NCBI GenBank assembly: GCA_036245805.1
Contig: BTRK01000006.1
Location: 4,195,613-4,259,612, forward strand
From: Pristionchus mayeri
Lineage: Eukaryota > Nematoda > Chromadorea > Rhabditida > Neodiplogasteridae
Direction: 5' to 3'
DNA length: 64,000 nt
Shown here one piece after another: positions 1 through 9,067 of the stretch. Within the stretch, counting starts at the first letter, position 1. Every line of letters starts with the position of its first letter. A program made the position numbers and the translations under genes. The notes under the pieces were generated by a model. The model did not search any database. It was not told the origin of the DNA and was given only the letters and a program-made list of their open reading frames with translations.

Positions 1-1539
1 CTAGTGGTAACGGAATGAGCGCCAAACTGGTTGGGAGTGGATTGCTTTGTGCACAGGGATTTGTGATGCTTTCCCTTACACTGTTGGCACGATTTGTGGC
101 AAGCGTCACTAGAATGATTGGGTGAAAAGCAGGAAAAGCAGAGTGATTTGTTTCTGAGAATGTCCTTCTTATCCGTGATGGATGTAACGCGCGCGCATTC
201 TCCACTGTAGGGGTGTGAACCACAGAAGACACACATGGGTACCTTCCTTGAGTGGTTGGGAGTGGAGGGGGAGTGGGTGGCAGGTGACTTTGACTGAGTC
301 ACTGCGGGATGATTACCCTTGTGGGGCAGTGGGCCAGTATTGTGCGGTGAGTTGACAGTAGACTGGGATCGGTTGCTGAATGCACTAATGGTGAGTGCAA
401 TCGTGCGGTCCTTGATCAGCTCTTTCTCAATGAGTCTGAGAGCTGAAAGGAGAGTATCAGGCTGAGCTGTTACTATTGTGGAAATGAACTTGGGGTTGAT
501 GCTATGGGCAATTTCTTGCTGAACTAAAGGAGCATCTACTCCCCATTTCCCGCTAATTGATGAGGGACTGGACTGCAGAAAGCTGGTCATCTACTGATCG
601 TGATTTGGGCCTAATGCTGCGTAGTGATTGGAAAAGTTGTGCTTGAGCGAGTTCTTGGTGACCGTAGACTGAATCAAGGCGATCGATAATCTGATTGAGA
701 AAATCTCTTGGACAGGGAGGGATGCTACTAGATTGAATGCAAGAGCGCAAGTGAAATGCCTTTTCGACATCATTGAACTGAGGCTGAGTGAGAATGAGAG
801 ACTGAATCTGATACTTGAAAGATGGCCAGCGGGTGATATCACTACCGTCGATTGTCTCCAGTTTGATTGGAGGGAGTGACAGAGTAGACCTATGCAATGT
901 TGAATCGACTGAGGAGGATGAATGATCACTAGTGGTAGGATGCGCATTGTGATTTTGAACGATTTGAGAGTGCGTTGTAGAAGTGGGAGGGGAAGGCTGA
1001 ATTGAATGCGCAGTGAGTGTCCATTGATTACTAGTGGAACGGGGATACTGATTTGAAAGTGAGCTCTGATCAGTGAAAGTGGAGGGTGTGGGGTGATTGC
1101 CAAACATCGAAACCGCGCGAACGCGTCGTATCGATCTAGTGAGGGCATTTTCGTAATATGTTTCTTTATGTTTGAGAAGAGACGCCAAACTAACTGGGCC
1201 CATTGGAAGATCGGAGGCTCCATGCCTTGCGTTGTCCAGCTGGCGGAAGTGGTCGTCTTCTTTCTCTGCTCGTTCCTTGTCCTCGATTTTCTTGGCCATT
1301 TCGTCGATTGCTTTCTTGACGGATTCGGCGATTCCTGTATAATCGATGATGATTTGTTCGGCGTCACCAATGGTAGTGACCATTTGGGAGCTCAGTGACA
1401 TGATGTCGTTTTGAGTGGAAGTTTGAGCCAGTTTGCAGGTTTCGGAATCGATGGATTCGAAAAGTGGGATGAGTTTGTCGAGAAGGGAATAGAGCTTATC
1501 GTACTCACTGGAGAATTCTGATATGAAAATGTCGCCCAT
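1..1539 (-). pseudogene. gag: BEL/Pao gag polyprotein, frameshifted and cut by window edge
   Basis: The first frame (1539 down to 553, 328 residues, start MGDIFISEF) has an acidic/helical N-terminus, a Ser/Thr/His-rich linker around residues 145-215, then a block starting LPPIKLETIDGSDITRWPSF, which matches the DUF1759 pattern (LPK.ELP.F.GD...W..F). It stops at a TAG after SLIN. Coding continues in another frame from about 551 to 1 (GKWGVDAPLVQQEIAHSINP...), reaching CVFCGSHPYSGEC, CFSCFSPNHSSDAC and CQQCKGKHHKSLC, the tandem zinc knuckles of BEL/Pao gag. The shift at about 551-553 is therefore a one-base lesion or a recoding site; a lesion is more likely as no slippery site is evident. Confidence 0.8.
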
Positions 1540-1695
1540 TTTCTGACGGCGAGTGGAAATGGTTGATGGCAGTGCAAAAGTGGGAGTGGAATCAATTGTG
1601 ATTGGTTGGGGAGTGAGCGAAAGTGGAGTGACTGGTGGTAGAATGCTTTTGGGCCACGCGGGACTTGATAATTATGGCTAGGATTGTTTAAAAAA

Positions 1696-1707
1696 GCCGA
1701 TGCACCA
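1696..1707 (-). other. Primer-binding site, tRNA-Gly type
   Basis: Immediately after the LTR the minus strand reads TGGTGCATCGGC, complementary to a tRNA 3' end of GCCGATGCACCA, which fits nematode tRNA-Gly (acceptor stem GCATCGG). There is no spacer between LTR and PBS. Confidence 0.7.
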
Positions 1708-2317
1708 TGTACAGGATTCTGTTGTCAGAATCTGTTAATGGAATGCAAAGGACAAGGGGGTGATAATAAAATAACTTTATTTATTTAAATTTACAAGTTT
1801 AAGGCGAAAGAACTAATTAATAAACAAGAAAGGGGGAATGGAATTGATTTGATTAATGAGGGGCAAGTGTACCTTTATTATTGAAGAGGAGAAGGAAGTG
1901 AAGAGTCGATCGATCAATGTTGAAGTCGATCGATGGGTGTGCGGTGTAAGTCGGACGAGATGAACCGTGTCTGACAATGAAGCGTAATGAACGTGGGATG
2001 GATGAATGATGGCACGCAAATGATTATGCAATGCTTGGGAATGACATGAAAGGAAAGAAAAAAGGATGAGAGGAAGTACGTGACTCGGCACGTAATCGAT
2101 CAACAACAGAGAAAAAGGAAAATTCAATGCCAAGCCCTGCGTGACTCGCCTGAGTATCGAGAACCCCAGTGCTAAAGCGAGCGCAGAATGCCTCAGACAA
2201 CTTGGCGAAGTACGGTACTCGAATTTGGTTTGTGAATCGAGAAGTGGTTGTATAAAAATATGATTATTATTGATTTTGAGTGAATGTATTGTAGTAGCGA
2301 AGTGAGCTTTCGCTACA
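1708..2317 (-). repeat. BEL 5' long terminal repeat (610 bp)
   Basis: On the minus strand it begins TGTAGCGAAAGC and ends ...CCTGTACA. The first 25 bases form a hairpin (TGTAGCGAA/TTCGCTAC). It contains a TATA-like TTTTTATACA near its 5' side and AATAAA signals near its 3' side, so promoter and polyadenylation functions are both visible. The 3' LTR is outside the window, so the ends rest on the TG/CA termini, the adjacent primer-binding site and the sharp junction at 2317/2318. Confidence 0.75.
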
Positions 2318-4725
2318 GAAGAGTGGAGAGAAAAGGTAGGAGTTGTTGTTTTCTTGTGATAATTTTATTACAATTATTAATTAACCTGTTTTATTAGCTA
2401 TCTAATTAATTAAGATTTAGCCAGTTATAGCTGTTGTTTTCTTGCTTTGCTGTTTTTTGCTTATTTCAATGATCAATGAATTAATATTTTATAGTTATAG
2501 CCATTACTTGCCAATAATTATTAATTGCACAGAGGATAATAATCCAATATTTCCTTACAGAGTCTCGAGTTCTCCGATTTATCGAAAGATGATCTTGTAT
2601 CAGTAAAGGGATTCGAGACTATTGGAGTTGTCGTCTCGGAAGAGCCCGATAATTATGTGAGTTTTGTTTTAATTACTCATATACGTTATGATTTACTTGA
2701 AATCTTTATTGTACCTCAAATTATTGCACATTATGTCATTATTTGTAGGTGATTCTAGAATCCTTTGTTTCACTCGACTCTGAAAGAAAGCTTGCGTTGG
2801 AGAAACCTTCTGGAGTGATTTATCCTCGCTCGCATTCCACTTCAATCGAGCGCCCGAGGTAATCGAATAATCGTACCAAGTACATGCATCAACTTCATTT
2901 AATAATAAGTTTAATGCTCTTCGAATTATCGAAAACTTTTAATCATTCCTTATGTTTAGTGTCTTTCTCTATTTATGGGGTATCTTAATTATGATAATAT
3001 ATTTCATTGTGCTAAATGTGTATCAGCATTGCTTTCAGTGATCATTCTCCCGCCAATCTGATGCTACTCCATGAGTTACGACCTTCTGTTGTGATGTCCC
3101 CTCGCTCACACTCCTCTCCCATCGACCTCACGAGGTATTGGAATAGTAGTGCATTTCCATTAAACATATTTTACAAATAAGAAATTTCATTCCCTGATTC
3201 TGTGTTGGCAACCTCCATGCAACCCAAATTGCGGGATCGGATTATCCGATCAGATGTTGTATTTTTAGTTGGGAATCTCTCCCATGGCCGGCTCTCACTC
3301 GTCTATTCCGTCATCTTTGGACTACTCAGGACTGCTCTGATCTGGCGAATCTCGCTCAGGTACGGTAGTGTAACACTATTTATTGTAAACACGATCTGAT
3401 AGACAATATATTATCAATACAGCATATGATAGCGTGAAGTGGGGATTGAGAGTCAAAATGTTGATAATGTCTTATCATTTCAGGTGTCCGATCACTTCGA
3501 CGGAGAGGTCAAGAAATTTTTGAATAGAAATTTTTGAAAGGGCCTAAATATGGGATAGACTACATTTTTTTGCGAAAGTTTGAGGTGTGAAGGTCGTCGT
3601 TGTTGATCGGCCTCAAATGAACTAAACTAATTGCAGTTGTGCGATATTCTCTCTGCACCGATCGAGAAGGTCTTCATTAATGGCATTTATCATCCCCTGT
3701 CTACTGAAGATCTCTCGTTGTGTGCTCGGCTTCTGCAGGGTGCGCGTATCCACAGTGCAAATTTCGACGGGATTGCACTCGATGACATCACTGCGTACGT
3801 TTTTAAACCCTTTCATGTATTGTTCTGTTATGTTCCATGTCAGTTGGTCTCTCTCAGTCACTTGGTCTTTTGAGAACCATTTGAATTTGCTCCAAAAGAA
3901 CGGGCCCTTCTCCAGTGGTTTAGCAGAATTATATTTGTCAGTGAACGCATTCTGAAAATCCTGTTTTTGGTCTAGTACCCTGAGACCTGTGAAAGGGCTT
4001 AAAAGATGAAAAAAATCAAGTGCCAACACTATATAACATGCCTTTCTTCGCTGGTTTAAAAACAACGTTAACACAAATGTTTTGTGCTAATTTATTACTA
4101 TCCATTGCAATATGTTCATATTCAGTCCCTTCATACTGTCGATCGCATTTCTAACGAAGTATGCGTTTTCCTTTCTTCTGAAGTTGGAGAATAGCCCAGT
4201 GCCACTCTCCGATCCCGGTGAGTGATAATTCCTCTTTTTCAATAATGAAACGACATTTTTGTCGACTCGAGATGACGAAAAAGATCGTTCATGTGACAGA
4301 AAGTTAGTATTTCTTTGCTGAACGGAACGAAGAATAGTCTGTTTCCCAGTTCTCATGTTGTTACCCCTTTTCCAGCTGCCATCTTCAGTCAACTGAACTG
4401 CCGAAATGTGATTATCGAGGAACCTCATAACACTGGCCCTCTTTTCTACGATCGACCTCATTCGTACTGGAACGAATTCCTCAACGAGGTGGAAACATAT
4501 AAGTAGAGTACAGGAATATTTTCTTTTTTTTGTTTTCGTTATAATTTATAATTGTGATAATTTTAAATTGGTATTCATCAGAAGTTGAACTACGGAATCA
4601 TGGGACGCATAATGGTAAGGAGCTACTCGAACTGCGCCCAAAGAACCGTGGAGATGAGAAAGGCACCAGTCGAATTGCCCAATGGATCCATCAGGATGAT
4701 GCAGTGGAAGAATACGACTAAGTAG
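2318..4725 (+). pseudogene. 5'-interrupted mirror copy of the F-box-like gene
   Basis: Carries every exon of the right-arm gene in mirror image: exon 1 remnant 2318-2335, then 2561-2656, 2749-2858, 3039-3134, 3269-3359, 3484-3507, 3637-3794, 4389-4488 (or to a stop at 4506) and 4582-4725. Splice sites and reading frame are intact, but the first 11 codons, including ATG, are missing because exon 1 meets the BEL LTR at 2317/2318. It is too close to the right copy for decay to have accumulated. One of the three differences falls in the last exon (4631). Transcription from the LTR, which points leftward, would not read this copy. Confidence 0.75.
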
Positions 4726-5267
4726 ACCACTCTTTTACCACTCTTTTCTCTTTTGTATATTTGCGAATTGTTATTGAATGGCAGTTTATCCTCTCTACTA
4801 GTAGTTTTATTCGATCAAGTCGCCCGCTCTCTCTCTCTCTATTTCACATTACTAACATTTTAAAAAGACACTATCGACCAAATTTCCGCATTCTTATTTC
4901 AAATTTTCTTGTAATAGCAGTGTGCTCGAGTGATATGTGATCCGGTTGATTCGTTCATCTTTTCTTCTTTCCTTGTTTCGATTCTCACTCTGTCGGGATT
5001 TGGGAAGAACAGAGGGAGCTTGAGTTGTTCAAGATGACCAAATGCGCGTTTTCTCCAATCCGCACCGAGGATTCCACTTGAATTTGTGATTCCATCGGTT
5101 AACGATCGACTGTCTCTCTCTCTCTCGCTCTGTTTTGACCTAACTAGAGTAGAATATGTAGCTTTTACTCACCTAATCCTATTCTGCTTTGATCTCCCTC
5201 GTATTATCTGTGACGACGTAAATAAGGAGCTCTCTCGCTCTGTTTTGACCTAACTAGAGTAGAATAT
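2318..5267 (+). repeat. Left arm of a 2950-bp inverted repeat
   Basis: Position x in this arm pairs with position 10812-x in 5545-8494 over the whole length, with no net indel. I saw only three base differences (near 3389, 4631 and 4829). The arm carries the mirrored F-box-like gene and its 3' flank. Its inner end falls inside the second unit of a 110-bp tandem duplication (copies of CTCTCGCTCTGTTTTGACC at 5122 and 5232). Its outer end coincides with the BEL LTR tip. Confidence 0.95.
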
Positions 5268-5544
5268 CCATTAGAATAAAGGATAAAATAAAGGATCTAT
5301 CCATTAGAATAAAGGATAAACTCCATTAGAATAAAGGATAATAAAAATAAACTATTGCCCTAATTATGACAGGAAATCAGAATAAGGCGAAGGGTAACTC
5401 CTTCCACATACCGAACTGCTCTCAACAACAGTTATCATGCAAATATGCACAACGGTAATTCATGTTTAAATCCCCTATATTTACGTCGTCACAGATAATA
5501 CGAGGGAGATCAAAGCAGAATAGGATTAGGTGAGTAAAAGCTAC
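5268..5544. other. Palindrome spacer (277 bp)
   Basis: Holds three tandem copies of a CCATTAGAATAAAGGATAA motif (5268-5341), then unique sequence (about 5360-5470) similar to 8590-8660 downstream of the paralogue's neighbour, then the beginning of the 110-bp tandem unit (5480-5544). It is best explained as the ordinary 3' flank of the right-arm gene. Confidence 0.8.
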
Positions 5545-8494
5545 ATATTCTACTCTAGTTAGGTCAAAACAGAGCGAGAGAGCTCCTTATTTACGTCGTC
5601 ACAGATAATACGAGGGAGATCAAAGCAGAATAGGATTAGGTGAGTAAAAGCTACATATTCTACTCTAGTTAGGTCAAAACAGAGCGAGAGAGAGAGAGAC
5701 AGTCGATCGTTAACCGATGGAATCACAAATTCAAGTGGAATCCTCGGTGCGGATTGGAGAAAACGCGCATTTGGTCATCTTGAACAACTCAAGCTCCCTC
5801 TGTTCTTCCCAAATCCCGACAGAGTGAGAATCGAAACAAGGAAAGAAGAAAAGATGAACGAATCAACCGGATCACATATCACTCGAGCACACTGCTATTA
5901 CAAGAAAATTTGAAATAAGAATGCGGAAATTTGGTCGATAGTGTCTTTTTAAAATGTTAGTAATGTGAAATAGAGAGAGAGAGAGCGGGCGACTCGATCG
6001 AATAAAACTACTAGTAGAGAGGATAAACTGCCATTCAATAACAATTCGCAAATATACAAAAGAGAAAAGAGTGGTAAAAGAGTGGTCTACTTAGTCGTAT
6101 TCTTCCACTGCATCATCCTGATGGATCCATTGGGCAATTCGACTGGTGCCTTTCTCATCTCCACGGTTCTTTGGGCGCGGTTCGAGTAGCTCCTTACCAT
6201 TATGCGTCCCATGATTCCGTAGTTCAACTTCTGATGAATACCAATTTAAAATTATCACAATTATAAATTATAACGAAAACAAAAAAAAGAAAATATTCCT
6301 GTACTCTACTTATATGTTTCCACCTCGTTGAGGAATTCGTTCCAGTACGAATGAGGTCGATCGTAGAAAAGAGGGCCAGTGTTATGAGGTTCCTCGATAA
6401 TCACATTTCGGCAGTTCAGTTGACTGAAGATGGCAGCTGGAAAAGGGGTAACAACATGAGAACTGGGAAACAGACTATTCTTCGTTCCGTTCAGCAAAGA
6501 AATACTAACTTTCTGTCACATGAACGATCTTTTTCGTCATCTCGAGTCGACAAAAATGTCGTTTCATTATTGAAAAAGAGGAATTATCACTCACCGGGAT
6601 CGGAGAGTGGCACTGGGCTATTCTCCAACTTCAGAAGAAAGGAAAACGCATACTTCGTTAGAAATGCGATCGACAGTATGAAGGGACTGAATATGAACAT
6701 ATTGCAATGGATAGTAATAAATTAGCACAAAACATTTGTGTTAACGTTGTTTTTAAACCAGCGAAGAAAGGCATGTTATATAGTGTTGGCACTTGATTTT
6801 TTTCATCTTTTAAGCCCTTTCACAGGTCTCAGGGTACTAGACCAAAAACAGGATTTTCAGAATGCGTTCACTGACAAATATAATTCTGCTAAACCACTGG
6901 AGAAGGGCCCGTTCTTTTGGAGCAAATTCAAATGGTTCTCAAAAGACCAAGTGACTGAGAGAGACCAACTGACATGGAACATAACAGAACAATACATGAA
7001 AGGGTTTAAAAACGTACGCAGTGATGTCATCGAGTGCAATCCCGTCGAAATTTGCACTGTGGATACGCGCACCCTGCAGAAGCCGAGCACACAACGAGAG
7101 ATCTTCAGTAGACAGGGGATGATAAATGCCATTAATGAAGACCTTCTCGATCGGTGCAGAGAGAATATCGCACAACTGCAATTAGTTTAGTTCATTTGAG
7201 GCCGATCAACAACGACGACCTTCACACCTCAAACTTTCGCAAAAAAATGTAGTCTATCCCATATTTAGGCCCTTTCAAAAATTTCTATTCAAAAATTTCT
7301 TGACCTCTCCGTCGAAGTGATCGGACACCTGAAATGATAAGACATTATCAACATTTTGACTCTCAATCCCCACTTCACGCTATCATATGCTGTATTGATA
7401 ATATATTGTCTATCAGATCGTGTATACAATAAATAGTGTTACACTACCGTACCTGAGCGAGATTCGCCAGATCAGAGCAGTCCTGAGTAGTCCAAAGATG
7501 ACGGAATAGACGAGTGAGAGCCGGCCATGGGAGAGATTCCCAACTAAAAATACAACATCTGATCGGATAATCCGATCCCGCAATTTGGGTTGCATGGAGG
7601 TTGCCAACACAGAATCAGGGAATGAAATTTCTTATTTGTAAAATATGTTTAATGGAAATGCACTACTATTCCAATACCTCGTGAGGTCGATGGGAGAGGA
7701 GTGTGAGCGAGGGGACATCACAACAGAAGGTCGTAACTCATGGAGTAGCATCAGATTGGCGGGAGAATGATCACTGAAAGCAATGCTGATACACATTTAG
7801 CACAATGAAATATATTATCATAATTAAGATACCCCATAAATAGAGAAAGACACTAAACATAAGGAATGATTAAAAGTTTTCGATAATTCGAAGAGCATTA
7901 AACTTATTATTAAATGAAGTTGATGCATGTACTTGGTACGATTATTCGATTACCTCGGGCGCTCGATTGAAGTGGAATGCGAGCGAGGAGAAATCACTCC
8001 AGAAGGTTTCTCCAACGCAAGCTTTCTTTCAGAGTCGAGTGAAACAAAGGATTCTAGAATCACCTACAAATAATGACATAATGTGCAATAATTTGAGGTA
8101 CAATAAAGATTTCAAGTAAATCATAACGTATATGAGTAATTAAAACAAAACTCACATAATTATCGGGCTCTTCCGAGACGACAACTCCAATAGTCTCGAA
8201 TCCCTTTACTGATACAAGATCATCTTTCGATAAATCGGAGAACTCGAGACTCTGTAAGGAAATATTGGATTATTATCCTCTGTGCAATTAATAATTATTG
8301 GCAAGTAATGGCTATAACTATAAAATATTAATTCATTGATCATTGAAATAAGCAAAAAACAGCAAAGCAAGAAAACAACAGCTATAACTGGCTAAATCTT
8401 AATTAATTAGATAGCTAATAAAACAGGTTAATTAATAATTGTAATAAAATTATCACAAGAAAACAACAACTCCTACCTTTTCTCTCCACTCTTC
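5545..8494 (-). repeat. Right arm of the 2950-bp inverted repeat
   Basis: Reverse complement of 2318-5267 at better than 99.8% identity by eye. This arm continues without a break into the rest of exon 1 (8495-8527), so it appears to be the original locus and the left arm the copy. Confidence 0.95.
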
Positions 8495-8527
8495 AACAAT
8501 CGCCAACTGCTCCTCTACTCTATCCAT
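6087..8527 (-). CDS. F-box-like protein, 9 exons, 289 residues
   Basis: Minus-strand exons: 8477-8527, 8156-8251, 7954-8063, 7678-7773, 7453-7543, 7305-7328, 7018-7175, 6324-6423, 6087-6230. The sum is 870 nt and all phases agree, a strong internal check. ATG at 8527 opens MDRVEEQLAIVEEWREK. Residues about 118-160 (SWESLPWPALTRLFRHLWTT, then DCSDLANLAQVSDHF) resemble an F-box (LP...L..L...L...D...LA.VS..F), suggesting a substrate receptor of an SCF ubiquitin ligase; nematodes have large F-box families. Exons 3 and 4 both encode a PRSHS-type motif. If the weak donor after codon 242 (GAG|gtggaa) is not used, the protein ends in ...NEVETYK at 6306. I prefer the last exon because the neighbouring paralogue keeps a related one. 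Intron 7 (594 nt) is unusually long here. Confidence 0.65.
6456..7012 (+). CDS. Candidate nested antisense gene in intron 7, unknown product
   Basis: Opposite to the host gene, an open frame from ATG 6456 (MRTGKQTILRSVQQRNTNF...) runs to a donor at 6675 (GACA|gtatga), and an acceptor CCCTTTCACAG joins it in frame to an exon containing KPLEKGPFFWSKFKWFSKDQ and ending ...EQYMKGFKN near 7012. The Trp/Phe/Lys-rich second part looks protein-like. The first part overlaps nothing coding except the start of exon 8's intron boundary. The same frame exists in mirror image at 3800-4356, but the arms are too alike to test selection. No family recognised; it could be chance. Confidence 0.25.
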
Positions 8528-8559
8528 TCCTGCAAATATATTTACCCTAATGAAATACC

Positions 8560-9067
8560 GGAAATAAAAAAAAGAGGAGTGATCACTATGTCTAAATATC
8601 GAACTGCTCTCAAGAACAGATGTCGCGCAAAGATACTCAACGGTAATCCTTATTTCAATCTCCTTTATTTACGTTGTCACAGATAAAATGAGGGAGTTCA
8701 GATCACAGCAGAATATGATTAGATGAGTAAAAGTTACAGATTCTACTCTCACTAGCTAGGTCAAAACAGAGGGAGAGAGAGAGACCACCGATCGACAGAG
8801 TGAAAATCGAAACAAGACAAGCAGACGAAAGATGGACGAATAAACCGGATTCACATATCACTCGAGCACACTGCTATTACAAGAAAATGAGAAATAAGAA
8901 TGCAGAAAATTGGACGATAGTCTCTATTTAAAATGGGAGCAATATGAAATAGAGAAAAAAACGGGGCAACTCGATCGAATAAAACCAACTAGTAGAAAGG
9001 ATAAGCTGTCATTCAATAAAAGTTGGCAAAGATACAAAGGTGAACGAGTGGTAAAGAAGGGAGGAAT
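8560..9067. other. Diverged copy of the F-box gene's 3' flank
   Basis: This stretch aligns with 5400-6087 of the palindrome: shared blocks include CGAACTGCTCTCAA, TTTACGT.GTCACAGATAA, TAGGTCAAAACAGAG, the ATCACTCGAGCACACTGCTATTACAAG-type block and the region running up to the stop codon. It shows that the gene ending at 9068 and the right-arm gene are tandem paralogues, both on the minus strand. It holds no gene of its own. Confidence 0.7.

Larger units (their letters stand above)
1..2317 (-). mobile_element. BEL/Pao LTR retrotransposon, 5' part
   Basis: Reading on the minus strand, the element starts with a TG...CA long terminal repeat (1708-2317), followed directly by a tRNA-Gly-type primer-binding site (1696-1707) and a gag region that runs to the window edge. 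The gag has a DUF1759-like block and a double zinc knuckle of the type found in BEL/Pao elements, which separates it from Gypsy and Copia. Protease, reverse transcriptase, RNase H, integrase and the 3' LTR would lie outside the window to the left. The 5' LTR tip lies exactly at the left end of the big palindrome, inside exon 1 of a gene copy. Confidence 0.85.
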
